Shown here: positions 1-8,122 of the stretch, piece by piece
Layout: every line of letters starts with the position of its first letter
How positions within the stretch are numbered: the stretch's first letter is position 1
DNA from: Caballeronia sp. SEWSISQ10-4 2
GTDB lineage: Bacteria > Pseudomonadota > Gammaproteobacteria > Burkholderiales > Burkholderiaceae
Reading direction: 5' to 3'
DNA length: 64,000 nucleotides
Assembly (NCBI RefSeq): GCF_030464885.1
Contig: NZ_JALPRJ010000005.1
Location: forward strand, 62,001-126,000
Notes under the pieces: model-generated
Databases searched by the model: none
Told to the model about the DNA's origin: nothing
Seen by the model: only the letters and a program-made list of their open reading frames with translations
Position numbers and translations under genes: made by a program

Positions 1-82
1 AGGCTGCGGTCGCCCGCTCGGCGTCATTCTCTAATGCCATAAGCTCGGGTGAATGATCGGATAAAGTTTGAATATTTTCCAT
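1..82 (-). CDS. 5' end of an unknown gene of the integrated element (partial)
   Basis: An ATG at 82 opens a frame that stays open to the window edge, giving 27 residues beginning MENIQTLSDHSPELMALEND. A good ribosome-binding sequence (AAGGAG) lies about nine bases upstream. The gene runs in the same direction as the replication genes to its right and is separated from the next one by about 170 bases. Too little is visible to assign a family, so no function is proposed. Confidence 0.5.
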   Translation of the reverse strand, partial: MENIQTLSDHSPELMALENDAERATAA

Positions 83-250
83 GATTATTAATACTCCTTG
101 ATGATATTAAAAGAACACAACTGCTTGTCCTACCTTTTACCCGCGATGCCCGGTTTCCCGAAATTTCCCGGTTTGCCGAAAACGGGATTTCGGGTCAATG
201 TGCCGTCTGCGTGACTGGTCTATGTCGGCAGCCACTAACTAGCGCGTCGA

Positions 251-586
251 TCATGGCCCCACTCCGTCCGTGCTCGCACGCGGTGCGCGCAGAATCTCGC
301 GCACCTGTGCCGCATCCACCAGTTCCCGGCGGAACTGCGCCAGCAATGCGGACGGCGTCTCGTAGATGCCGCCAAGGCCAAGACTCGCATCGTGCTGTGC
401 TGCCCACCAGCATGAGCGGATCACATGCCCTGCCACGTATTCCAAAGTGGCGCGCGTTTCGTCGCTGGTGTCGTCGCGCATCAGCGCGTCCACCACCCTG
501 GCGAGCAGGCTCACCGCATCCGGGTCGTCGTCTAGCGGCGCATCGGCGACTGCCGCGATGCGTGCGTATATTGAGTCGCGTGTCAT
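251..586 (-). CDS. Small unknown protein of the integrated element
   Basis: This 111-residue, mostly helical and acidic protein matches no family I recognise. Its ATG overlaps the stop of the upstream gene by four bases (ATGA), so the two are probably translationally coupled, and a GGAGGA ribosome-binding sequence lies ahead of the start. It belongs to the leftward operon of phage-type replication genes. Other readings of this stretch on both strands are longer or similar in length, but only this one has the overlap and the ribosome-binding sequence. Confidence 0.5.
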   Translation of the reverse strand: MTRDSIYARIAAVADAPLDDDPDAVSLLARVVDALMRDDTSDETRATLEYVAGHVIRSCWWAAQHDASLGLGGIYETPSALLAQFRRELVDAAQVREILRAPRASTDGVGP

Positions 587-918
587 TGAAAATCCTCCTC
601 CGTTGTCGCCCTGTGTGGGCGTATCGCCAAACCGCGCAGTTTCCTGATTTCAAGCGTGATCGCCTTCGCCTGCGCACGTGCGAGCAGATTGACGGTGAGC
701 CGCTCCGCCAGCCGTTCCCGATAGGCGGCGATGACATCGACCCGGCTCCAACAGCAGCGCGCGAGCATCTCTCGGGACGGCGGGCGCTGTCCGTTCAATA
801 CCTCACGGCAAACGCGCGCCGCTAACCCGGCACCACCGGCTACCGACCAAAGATCACTACGGCGATGCTCAAGTCTGCGTATGCGTGCGGATAGGCCGAT
901 TTCCGTCAACTCAACCAT
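583..918 (-). CDS. Small unknown protein of the integrated element
   Basis: This basic, helix-rich protein of about 111 residues is not recognised. The ATG at 918 follows a GGGGGTGAG sequence; a GTG two codons earlier (924) is an alternative start. The 5' end overlaps the 3' end of the HTH replication-type gene and the stop overlaps the next gene by four bases, which fits a compact phage or plasmid operon. A Cys-Cys pair and many Arg residues are visible, but no motif gives a function. Confidence 0.5.
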   Translation of the reverse strand: MVELTEIGLSARIRRLEHRRSDLWSVAGGAGLAARVCREVLNGQRPPSREMLARCCWSRVDVIAAYRERLAERLTVNLLARAQAKAITLEIRKLRGLAIRPHRATTEEDFQ

Positions 919-1471
919 GCTCACCCCCTTCGGTCAAACGCCTGGTATGGCAATCTATATACGCACCGTGTGGCGGTGTAGACGAGGGACCAAAAGTGCC
1001 TTCTACTGCACCGTGTGGCGGTGTAGACGGCGCACCCCTTGCACCGCCACACGGTGCAGTTTTTGGATTCATTGCACCGTGTGGCGGGGGTCCGGATTCA
1101 ATTTTTCGGGCGGCCAGCGTCACATACGACCGGGGGTTGATGTCGAGACCGTCTTTGACATCCAAGGGCCGCCAGCCCAACGCGTACCACGCCGCTTTGT
1201 TCGGCTTCGCGCCGCACCGGGTCTCGGTGAGCAGCCCCAGCGTCAACAGTTCGTTCTTCGCCTTGTATAACGCATCGTTACTATTCCAGCCCAGCGGCTT
1301 CAGGGCCTTTCCACAGACCACCAGCTTGCCGTTGTTCGATCCGTTGTACTGCAACGCCACATCGAGCAGCAGGGCGCGCGCACGGTGCGACGCCGCGCGA
1401 AATGCCGGGTGAATCATGACCCAATGCGGTATCCCGACGAAACGTTCTTTCGCGTTTTTGCGATCCTTCAT
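911..1471 (-). CDS. HTH replication-type protein with repeat-encoded C-terminal tail
   Basis: The start MKDRKNAKERF at 1471 overlaps the primase stop by four bases, so the longer upstream frame is rejected. The protein has 186 residues. The first 110 form a small helical domain (IPHWVMIHPAFRAASHRARALLLDVA, then a segment resembling a winged helix), typical of replication or helix-turn-helix proteins next to primases in phage-like elements. The last 60 residues are low-complexity and contain Pro-Pro-His-Gly-Ala three times plus one related segment. These are encoded by a repeated 14-base DNA motif (see the repeat entry). A role in replication initiation is inferred from neighbours and layout, not from a recognised catalytic motif. 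Confidence 0.55.
   Translation of the reverse strand: MKDRKNAKERFVGIPHWVMIHPAFRAASHRARALLLDVALQYNGSNNGKLVVCGKALKPLGWNSNDALYKAKNELLTLGLLTETRCGAKPNKAAWYALGWRPLDVKDGLDINPRSYVTLAARKIESGPPPHGAMNPKTAPCGGARGAPSTPPHGAVEGTFGPSSTPPHGAYIDCHTRRLTEGGEHG
963..1087. repeat. Four copies of a 14-base motif, one inverted, inside a replication-type gene
   Basis: The motif GCACCGTGTGGCGG occurs at 963-976, 1008-1021 and 1074-1087 on the + strand and in inverted orientation at 1044-1057. The first two copies extend to 22 identical bases (963-984 and 1008-1029). The direct copies encode Pro-Pro-His-Gly-Ala on the minus strand; the inverted copy encodes Ala-Pro-Cys-Gly-Gly instead. The DNA is therefore conserved where the peptide is not. 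This is what an iteron or protein-binding array inside a coding region would look like. Confidence 0.75.
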
Positions 1472-2379
1472 GCGCCGCCCCCCGTCAAGGCCATTGCGGG
1501 GCGCACGTGCCGCATGATTTCCATGCGCAACCTGTGCGGCCCGCGCTCGCCCCATTCGGCGAGCGCATCGGCCCAATCAGTGCCTTCGATGCCCTCGGGG
1601 TAGGCAACCCCACACCCGAGCGCTGCGGCGGCGCTGCGGCCCTTCTGGATGCCCGTATTGATGCCGGTTCGCCCGGCAGTTTCCCAATCGTTATCGGCGC
1701 ACACCACCGTCATGCCGCGCAGCTTCATCTCGCTCGCTACTTGCACCATGTTCCCGGCGTCGAAGCACACGACCACCGACGATTGCGGCAGCGATTGATA
1801 GATCGCAAGCCCGGTGGCGAAGCCTTCGGCCAGACAGGTGAGCACCGCGCGCGGGCGCGTCAGCGCGTAGGCCGCGCCCTTGATCGAGCACCCATAGCGG
1901 TATCGCTTCTCGCCGTCAGGCGTGATCGTTTGCAGGCTCACCAGCGCGCCGCGATGCACGGCGGGGATCACCAGAAGGTCGCCGTCTGCGCGCAGGCCAG
2001 TGCAGCCCAACATCGAAAGGCCCTTGCCTTCGAGATACGAATGCTGCACACCGCGCAGCGGCGGGAGGCCGCCCCAATAGGCGCGCATCTGCCTGACGGC
2101 GCGCATCCGGCGTTCGGCTTCACGCCTGCGGGCAGCGGCAAGCTCGACATCGGCTCGCACGCGCTGCGCCAGCGTCATCGGTTGGTCGTCCTGCCATTCG
2201 CGCCATTCGTCATCCAGCGCGTAGTTCCTGAAGTAACCCCGTGATCCGCACGGACGAAGCATGTAGCAGCCGTTTTTTTTCTTCGGGTGATCGGCGGTCG
2301 AGCAGCGATACCAGCGGCCATCGGCCACGATGTCGCGAGGATTCAGGCCGAAGATGGTCATGGCTTCGCGAAAATTCAT
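1468..2379 (-). CDS. Phage/plasmid-type primase with TOPRIM domain
   Basis: The 303-residue protein has an N-terminal segment with Cys and His ligands (CSTADHPKKKNGCY, about residues 26-39) resembling the zinc-binding part of P4-type primases. A basic linker follows, then a TOPRIM fold. The TOPRIM glutamate motif is LAEGFATGLAIY (near residue 185), and the acidic pair is in VVCADNDWET (near 228). Such proteins make RNA primers for element replication. It lacks a helicase domain, which the next gene supplies as a separate protein. It overlaps genes on both sides by four bases, marking a tightly coupled operon. Confidence 0.8.
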   Translation of the reverse strand: MNFREAMTIFGLNPRDIVADGRWYRCSTADHPKKKNGCYMLRPCGSRGYFRNYALDDEWREWQDDQPMTLAQRVRADVELAAARRREAERRMRAVRQMRAYWGGLPPLRGVQHSYLEGKGLSMLGCTGLRADGDLLVIPAVHRGALVSLQTITPDGEKRYRYGCSIKGAAYALTRPRAVLTCLAEGFATGLAIYQSLPQSSVVVCFDAGNMVQVASEMKLRGMTVVCADNDWETAGRTGINTGIQKGRSAAAALGCGVAYPEGIEGTDWADALAEWGERGPHRLRMEIMRHVRPAMALTGGGA

Positions 2380-3917
2380 GCCCTCGGCTCCGCGCCGGAC
2401 GAGGCGTCATGGGAACCCGCAGGCCGCCTCGACTTCGCAAAAGCGATGTTCAACGAGCGAATCTTGTTCGCTACTTCCTTGGTCAGCGGCGCGTCTTGCG
2501 TGCTCTCGAAGTCCGCGCCCGGCCATTGGTTGGTCATTTTCCGGTACAGCGCGAGCGCCAGCTTGCGCGCGGCATCGCCGGTGCGTTTCCCGCGCGCGTA
2601 CCCGACGACCTGCGGCCACAGTTCGGCGGTCAATGCCCGGCGGTCGCCACTCGCCATCAGTTCGGCGAGCGTGCCGGCGAGATGCTTGACGGCCTCACGC
2701 TTCGGGTATTCATGACCGCATGCGGGGCAAAACGGCATCGCCATATGCAAGTGTTTGCAAGCCGGGCACTTGCGCATGCGATCTTCAATGTCGATGGCTT
2801 TCTTCTTTGGTTTCGCCTTGCGACCATCGTCCAGTTTGAGCGCGCCGGTTTCGAAGAACGCGGTCCATTCGTCCCAGAAGCGCTCGCTGTTGCCTGAGTG
2901 ATCAAGCACGATGCACTCGTCCTTGCCCGGATGCGCGCGCAGGCCACGTCCGAAGAACTGGATATGCTCGCTAAGCGACCGGCGCAACGGGCGCGCCATG
3001 ATGACGACGCCGATGTCCGGAACGTCGAAACCCTTCGATGCAGCCGTGACGGTGATCAGGCCGCGAATGTAGCTATCGGGCTTGCGGAATTCCTTCACGA
3101 TGTCGGCGCGCTCGTCGTCGCTCACCCGGTACGTGTACGTGGCGCACATCACGCCCGCTGCCATGAACTGGCGCTGCAATTCCTCGACGTGCCTACAATC
3201 GACTCCCGCGCAGATAAATTTCCTGCCGTCTCCGTGCTTCAGATATTCCGCCACGCAATCGCCGACGACAGCCATCGCGCGCTTCGAAGTTTCCTTTTCG
3301 TCCCACTCGCCAGCGACGACCCTCACGCCTTCCATGTCGGGCGCGCTCGCAGCGAAGATGCGGAATTTCGACAAGTGACCCTGTTCGATCAGCGTGTTGG
3401 TCGTCGCGACATTCACCAAGGCGTCGTACAGCTTGCCGAGTCCTTTGGTGAACGGCGTCGCGGTCAGGCCGAGCGCGGTCGTGTCGCGCGGCTCGATGCG
3501 CGTTTTCGTGACCTGGTGAACGGTGTGGGCCTCGTCCACCACGATCAGGTCGGCTTCGGGCCACTTGCGGCGGGCCAGCGTCTGCGCCGAGCAAATCTGC
3601 GCGCGCTCATAGGGACGGAAGCGCCAGTGGCTTGCCTGCAGCACGCCATGCTCGATGCGGTAGTCGTCGAAAGTGCTGCAGGTCTGATCAACCAGATTCA
3701 GGCGATCCACCACGAAGGCGGAGCGGCTGCCTTTTTTCCCCGACATGAAAATGATGCAGGCGGCTATCCGCGTCTTGCCGGAGCCTGTAGGCGCGCAAAT
3801 CAGAATGTTTTTCTTGCCCTGCCGAATCAGTTCGCGAATTGCGAGGATCGCCTCGATCTGGTACGGGCGAAGCGCGAACCGGTCGAACACAGCCTGATCT
3901 TCCGGCGAGATAGTCAC
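2376..3917 (-). CDS. Superfamily 2 DEAH-box helicase with C-terminal zinc ribbon
   Basis: The 513-residue protein carries Walker A (ICAPTGSGKTRIA, near residue 44), the DEAH box (LIVVDEAHTVHQ, near 130), motif III-type LTATPF, and a second RecA domain with TAASKGFDVPDIGVVIMARP and the arginine-rich motif QFFGRGLRAHPG. A CPAC...CPAC zinc ribbon follows near residues 380-400. It is a phage-type DNA helicase likely to work with the adjacent primase. Translation starts at a GTG placed directly after the TAA of the ParB-like gene with no spacing, so coupling is likely. The stop overlaps the primase start. Confidence 0.88.
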   Translation of the reverse strand: MTISPEDQAVFDRFALRPYQIEAILAIRELIRQGKKNILICAPTGSGKTRIAACIIFMSGKKGSRSAFVVDRLNLVDQTCSTFDDYRIEHGVLQASHWRFRPYERAQICSAQTLARRKWPEADLIVVDEAHTVHQVTKTRIEPRDTTALGLTATPFTKGLGKLYDALVNVATTNTLIEQGHLSKFRIFAASAPDMEGVRVVAGEWDEKETSKRAMAVVGDCVAEYLKHGDGRKFICAGVDCRHVEELQRQFMAAGVMCATYTYRVSDDERADIVKEFRKPDSYIRGLITVTAASKGFDVPDIGVVIMARPLRRSLSEHIQFFGRGLRAHPGKDECIVLDHSGNSERFWDEWTAFFETGALKLDDGRKAKPKKKAIDIEDRMRKCPACKHLHMAMPFCPACGHEYPKREAVKHLAGTLAELMASGDRRALTAELWPQVVGYARGKRTGDAARKLALALYRKMTNQWPGADFESTQDAPLTKEVANKIRSLNIAFAKSRRPAGSHDASSGAEPRA

Positions 3918-4931
3918 TTACGCCGCCTTGCGCTTGAGCGCGTCGAGCACGGCGCTTACAGCACTGACGATCCGGGAATTAGCCTCGACGCCGAGCAGGT
4001 CGCGCAACTTCTTCGTCAACTTGCCGAAACCGCGCAACTCATTGTCAAGCTGACTGACCTTATTCATCGTCTCTGCAAGCCGCGCCTCGATGCCTTGGCG
4101 CGTCTTGATTTCCTTCACCAGTTCCGCAGCGGTATCGCCAGACGACAGCGCCTCGACTTGCTCTTGCAAGGCGGCGATTTCCTTCTGCGCGATTTCCAGT
4201 TCGGCCACCGCGTCAAAGCCGCCGAAGGCGTCCTCGTCCACGCTGGCGGAGGAAGCGCTTTGAGTCGGCGTGAGCGCGACTTTTGGCTTGCCAGCAGGCT
4301 TGACGCCAGCGCGGTCATGCGCGGACGTTTCCGGTTCGGTATCGGCGGGTTTGATCTGCTTGATCGCCTGTGGAAGACTCACTGCGCCGTGGGCAACCTG
4401 CTTCGCGAGTTCGGGCGATGCCTTCGCTACCGTATCGGCCATGCGCTGAGTACGCTCGCTCACGCCAGCTTGCGCCGCCCTGCTAGCGACCGTATCGCGC
4501 GGCCCCGAGCTATCCGGCAACGTTGCCGCTTTGCTCTTATGCTGGTTGCTGCCGTCTCCGCCGACCGTCTGCGCACGGCCCCAGTCCTGAGCGTTCGCCA
4601 CAATCGCCGCCTGTTGCCCCTGCGTCAGATGCCGACGATGCAGGTTCGCCGACAGCACGAACGCCACAGGATCATCGCCAGCGAATTCGACAATCGTCGG
4701 CTCCACGCCGATCTCCGCGCATACGCGATAGCGGTGCGCGCCGTCGAGAATCGCGCCTTCATGAATGACAATCGGCAGGCGCTGGCCGTGTGCAGCGATA
4801 TCTGCTTTCAGCGTCGCGTACTCCGCATCAGTCATGGGCGGGAACAAGGTGCTGAGCGAATGAAGTTCAAGCGCGCCCTTCGGCGGGAACACTTTCGCAT
4901 CGGGTTTTTTGACAGCCGTGGCATCGTCCAT
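3918..4931 (-). CDS. ParB/Spo0J-like domain protein
   Basis: The 337-residue protein has a ParB N-terminal (nuclease-like or CTPase-like) domain over about residues 20-120: a HSLSTLFPPM entry strand, HGQRLPIVIHEGAILDGAHRYRV, and NLHRRHLTQGQQ. A helix-turn-helix-like segment follows (residues 150-210), then a long coiled coil ending near the C terminus. No ParA partner is visible. In such elements these proteins act as segregation or regulatory DNA-binding factors. It is the second gene of the leftward operon, 68 bases after the AlpA-like gene. Confidence 0.78.
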   Translation of the reverse strand: MDDATAVKKPDAKVFPPKGALELHSLSTLFPPMTDAEYATLKADIAAHGQRLPIVIHEGAILDGAHRYRVCAEIGVEPTIVEFAGDDPVAFVLSANLHRRHLTQGQQAAIVANAQDWGRAQTVGGDGSNQHKSKAATLPDSSGPRDTVASRAAQAGVSERTQRMADTVAKASPELAKQVAHGAVSLPQAIKQIKPADTEPETSAHDRAGVKPAGKPKVALTPTQSASSASVDEDAFGGFDAVAELEIAQKEIAALQEQVEALSSGDTAAELVKEIKTRQGIEARLAETMNKVSQLDNELRGFGKLTKKLRDLLGVEANSRIVSAVSAVLDALKRKAA

Positions 4932-4999
4932 AATTTGGAGTCCTACTGGTAAGAACCACTCGGGTTAGGTGTCTCTGCGGTGCGTGGTCTATTGCCGGA

Positions 5000-5455
5000 T
5001 CAATTGGCGGCCTTGCGCTGGTTCATTTGGGCCGTCTCGACAGGCTTGGCCTTGGTCGGGCGCGACACGGGTTTGATCGTGCTGCGTTCAGGCTGTTGCT
5101 CGGCGCGGTCCTTGGCGGCCCGCGCGTCGGCTGCCTTTTTGCGCAGGAACGCCAGAACGTCTGCCAACAAATAATGGTTTTTAGCGGGGCCGACGAGGCT
5201 GAAAGGCCGCGGCCAGTCCGGGTCGTCGCTTTGATTCAGCCGCTGGAGCGACGAAGAGCTTATGCCCATGATCGACATCACCTCACGACTAGAGATTGCA
5301 CGGAGGTCGCTGGTATCGTCAGGGGCGGGTTCCGGAGGAAGGCAGGACGCTGCTTTGCGCGGGCGGCCGGGGCCGCGCTTGACCGGTTGGTCGCTGTCTG
5401 TGCTGTTCTCTGCCGCGAACATTGATTCGATAATCTTGCGATTCATATCAGCCAT
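5000..5455 (-). CDS. AlpA-like HTH regulator with AT-hook motif
   Basis: The 151-residue protein has an AT-hook-type segment (KRGPGRPRK, near residue 26) followed by a small MerR/AlpA-type HTH domain: SSREVMSIMGISSSSLQRL...WPRPFSLVGPAKNHYLLADVLAFLRKK (residues 54-110). The tail is basic and Lys/Ala-rich. AlpA-type proteins act as excisionases or activators of element genes. It is the first gene of the leftward operon and is preceded by a GGAG ribosome-binding sequence and a 557-base noncoding region holding repeats and a dyad. The combination of AT-hook and HTH fits a DNA-bending recombination directionality factor, but that is inference. Confidence 0.7.
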   Translation of the reverse strand: MADMNRKIIESMFAAENSTDSDQPVKRGPGRPRKAASCLPPEPAPDDTSDLRAISSREVMSIMGISSSSLQRLNQSDDPDWPRPFSLVGPAKNHYLLADVLAFLRKKAADARAAKDRAEQQPERSTIKPVSRPTKAKPVETAQMNQRKAAN

Positions 5456-5706
5456 GCGAGTAACTCCAGGTGAGCACAGATTTAAATGGCAAATGCATTA
5501 ACCAGCCAACGTTCGCTTTTCGACAGCGGGAGCCAACCAGATACTTGAATGGTCGCGGTCGTGTCGCCATTCAAACAACATTAGGATGCCTTATTGAGTC
5601 ACCGGATCGTTGGCTCGATCCGGACGGCCCGGTTACCGCATCGGTATTGAGTTCAGATCGTTGATACGCGCCAATGCAGTGCGGTGTGGTTCTCACTATA
5701 CCGGTC

Positions 5707-5736
5707 GCGCAAGGGAGCGCAAGAGTGCGCAAGAGT
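5707..5736. repeat. Three tandem 10-base repeats (iteron-like)
   Basis: The units GCGCAAGGGA, GCGCAAGAGT and GCGCAAGAGT lie head to tail at 5707-5716, 5717-5726 and 5727-5736, followed by a partial fourth (GCGGAAA). A period of about one helical turn would place a bound protein on one face of the DNA. The array is about 250 bases upstream of the AlpA-like start, so AlpA-like or ParB-like binding is a reasonable guess. Confidence 0.7.
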
Positions 5737-5872
5737 GCGGAAAACCGCATTCGCGCCGCTAAGAAGATCACTGGAGTAACTTATATTTCGTGCGTTATAA
5801 GCCGTTCCATCCACGTGACATGATGTAATAGACCGTTGCATGCGGGCTGTGAAGGTTTCACGGCACTCAGAT

Positions 5873-5890
5873 TATTTACACCAGTAAATA
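5873..5890. promoter_or_regulatory. Dyad in the element control region
   Basis: TATTTAC and GTAAATA face each other around a 4-base spacer (ACCA), making an 18-base operator-like dyad in an AT-rich stretch between the integrase remnant and the AlpA-like gene. Position and symmetry suggest a repressor or integration-factor site; no specific protein can be named. Confidence 0.4.
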
Positions 5891-6012
5891 TTCTGGACGG
5901 TGCGAGACCACGAAAATATTTTTTCGCCACAAACTATTTAAGTTGGCGAGTCGCACTGACGTTAGTTTTTTGATTGTTGACGCACCGGAACGCCACTCTG
6001 CCTGATGAGGGA

Positions 6013-6441
6013 TCACGCCCGTAACTTGAGCACGACGACGTTGCTGGCGTCGCGCAACAGCAAGCCGAGACGTTCACCGAGGAGACGCCACGCCTCGCGG
6101 TTTTGCTTCGAATAGTCGTAACGCAAGTAGACGCGCCGCAACTTGTTCGGCTCGCGATGGTTTAACACCCTGTCGATCACGGCGGGCAGCACGCCCAAAC
6201 ATTCCATGAAGGTCAAACCGGTGCGCCGCGAGTCGGGCGGGGTCCATCCGCCGCCCGAAAGCATCAACGCATTTGCGGCTTTCGTGCGGTTCTTTGCCGG
6301 GTCGCGGTTTGACTTCGCCAGTTGCCGGTCACCAATCTGCTTCGTAATGCTCTTTACGTCGGCATGGTCGCGGGCTTCGTCGGGACCGTTATCCAATACG
6401 TAAGCACGAACGCGCAACAGGTGGTCGGGTTTGTCTTCGGA
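6013..6441 (-). pseudogene. C-terminal remnant of a P4-type tyrosine recombinase (integrase)
   Basis: The reading frame contains the typical end of a phage/P4-family integrase: DHADVKSITKQIGDRQ, then GGWTPPDSRRTG, VIDRVLNHREPNKLRRVYLRYDYSK and EAWRLLGERLGLLL. The usual HDLRRT box has become PDSRRT, losing its conserved His, while LNH and the Tyr-containing segment remain. The recognisable frame extends upstream to 6441 and then hits an in-frame TGA at 6442-6444, with no catalytic N-terminal half recognisable beyond it. The gene is therefore judged dead. It lies next to the element's control region in the place expected for an integrase. Confidence 0.75.
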
Positions 6442-6932
6442 TCATCGAAGGGCGGTGAAACGAAAACCGACGCGATGGCGTCAGCGTTCACGTCCGCTTT
6501 TGGTCCGGGCCGGTCGGCGGGCGGCAAGTGATTATTCGTTACGTTACGGATATTGTTCCGGGCAACAAAGAAGCCGCAAACCTTGGGGGAATGCGGCCTT
6601 AAAGTTAACGCTGCATTGCGAGGGCAGCGACGCGGTGTAAGTCGTCGTGCGCAGCAGCGACCCGAGCGGGATCTTAACAGCGCGGCGTCACTTTTTCGCA
6701 ACGTCTGAGGAATGCGACTTGACAAGGCGGGAAGGCGCAGAAACAGGCGGTTTGCCCTACTGTACCAAACTGTACAAAACGTATATAAGTTATTGATTTT
6801 ATTATGTTTACCTTTCCTTGGCGAGGAATGCGACTCGCGCCTTCGTCCATTCATCAGGCGACACAACCTTGTGCGTTTCCATGTTCCAATCCTCCAAAGT
6901 AAGCACGGGGTCAGGACCAACCGGGCAGAAAC
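6442..6932. other. Stretch without a convincing gene
   Basis: Several frames are open on both strands but none shows a recognisable domain. The part next to 6442 may be decayed integrase sequence. A short hairpin (GCCGCA...TGCGGC) occurs near 6569-6595 without a clear U tract. The part around 6780-6830 is AT-rich. Confidence 0.4.
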
Positions 6933-7564
6933 TCAGGCGTTCAACGCCGGTCTCGCTGGAAACGGTTCCCGCCACGCGTCGATTGCGCTGAGTTGGTCAT
7001 GCCAGCGCTGAACCTCCGGAAATTCTTCCAGGGGCATCGCCGCTCGTTTCGCGTAAGGAAGGGTCACAGCGACGGAAAAGTCCGCGATCGTGAGGTCATC
7101 GCCCACCAGCCACTTGCGGCCCCGGAGATGCTGATTGAGCACGGTGGCAAACTTGCGAAACAAGCCCTGCCCTGCCCTTCCGCTACCGCTGACGGGTCGG
7201 GGTCGCCAAGTCCGATCTGCGGTTTGATGAGGTATTCGAAGTAAAGCGACCCGCCATGTCGATAAAAATGGTGGCTGTTCCAGCTGAGCCAACGCACGAC
7301 ATCAGTTTGACGTGCGTCCTTTGGCCAAAGACGGGAGTCCGCGCGCTGCGCCAGATGGCAGATGATGGCGTCGGCCTCCCAAATGCTTTTGTCACCGTCA
7401 ACCAGGCATGGAACCTTGCCGTTGGGGTTTATCGCCAGATAGGCCGGTGCGGTTTGTTCGCCTTTCTTTAGATCGACAAAGACATATTCCACCGGCAGAC
7501 CAAGATATTTGGCGACAGCGCATGCTTTCCGGGGAGCCAGGGTTTCAGCGTAATAGAGCTTCAT
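6933..7564 (-). pseudogene. Glutathione S-transferase broken by a frameshift
   Basis: The N-terminal thioredoxin-like part (MKLYYAETLAPRKACAVAKYLGLPVEYVFVDLKKGEQTAPAYLAINPNGKVPCLVDGD...WEADAIICHLA) is in one frame. The C-terminal all-helical part (FRKFATVLNQHLRGRKWLVGDDLTIADFSVAVTLPYAKRAAMPLEEFPEVQRWHDQL) is in another. The frames meet near 7170-7185, exactly at a short tandem repeat of TGCCC, so a slippage insertion or deletion is the likely cause. Joined, the product would be a normal GST of about 210 residues that conjugates glutathione to electrophiles. A sequencing error cannot be excluded. The start MKLYYAE at 7564 has a GAGG ribosome-binding sequence. Confidence 0.8.
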
Positions 7565-7660
7565 ATTCGACCTCAGTATCAGTTGCATCTGACTTGAAGA
7601 TCACGTCTTGCGGCTTGGAGAAGCGTCGCATCGGGTAGCCATTCTTGCCGGGACACGATC

Positions 7661-8122
7661 TTATGCGGTTGTGTCACCCGTTCTTTCCGGTTCGGCAAGA
7701 AGCGCTTCGAGCTTGTCGAACGCACCGTTCCAACCGACGTAATGACTATCGCGCGCAGCCTCGTCGAAGAATTGGGCATGAGTGAAATTGAGCTCGGTTC
7801 CCTCCGCGATCGGACGCAGCCTGATCGTCACGAGGGACCGGCGCTCGGGCATGGTGACCCACTCCCAGGTGAAGACGAGCTTCCGGCCCGCCTCGACTTC
7901 CCGGTATTCCCCGCGGCAATCATGCGTTTCACCGTCCAGCGTCTGAAATACGACCCGGAAGGCGCCGCCAACGCGCGGATCGGCTTCGGCGCTGAGCACC
8001 GGCCCAGCGTCAGGCCCCCACCATCGCGCCATCAGTTCGGGCTTGGTCCACGCTGCGTAGATCTTCTCCGGCGACGCCTTTATGCGCCGGACGATGGTCA
8101 GGCTCGGCTGCTCCTTGATCAT
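7661..8122 (-). CDS. SRPBCC (AHSA1/START-like) domain protein
   Basis: The 153-residue protein has the AHSA1-type signature: IVRRIKASPEKIYAAWTKPELMARWWGPD near the N terminus, GGAFRVVF, GEYREVEAGRKLVFTWEW, and a C-terminal WNGAFDKLEALL helix. These helix-grip folds bind hydrophobic ligands; most members have no known reaction. Its ATG overlaps the TAA of the ArsR gene by one base (TAATG), the standard ArsR-SRPBCC two-gene operon. The GST pseudogene lies just downstream on the same strand. Confidence 0.85.
   Translation of the reverse strand: MIKEQPSLTIVRRIKASPEKIYAAWTKPELMARWWGPDAGPVLSAEADPRVGGAFRVVFQTLDGETHDCRGEYREVEAGRKLVFTWEWVTMPERRSLVTIRLRPIAEGTELNFTHAQFFDEAARDSHYVGWNGAFDKLEALLAEPERTGDTTA

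Larger units (their letters stand above)
5456..6012. other. Noncoding control region of the integrated element
   Basis: No convincing gene lies between the AlpA-like gene and the integrase remnant. The region is noticeably richer in A and T than its surroundings (especially 5800-5990) and holds three 10-base direct repeats and a 7-base-arm dyad, listed separately. It is the expected place for the promoter of the leftward operon and possibly for an attachment or integrase/excisionase binding site. I could not identify a duplicated attachment core within the window. Confidence 0.5.

Noticed and set aside
2898..4952. Open frame of 684 codons on the + strand
   Set aside because: It lies antisense to the clearly recognisable helicase and ParB-like genes and has no domain; it is a high-GC shadow frame.
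6322..6531. Small + strand ORF with a hydrophobic stretch
   Set aside because: It is antisense to the integrase remnant, whose motifs are clear, and has no ribosome-binding site. A small membrane protein is possible but not supported.
5456..6932. Attachment-site duplication or tRNA target for the integrated element
   Set aside because: No tRNA 3' end or direct repeat bounding the element is visible; the other end is outside the window.
7165..7190. Programmed frameshift in the GST gene
   Set aside because: No slippery heptamer with downstream structure is seen, and GST genes are not known to use recoding; a simple indel in a short repeat explains it.
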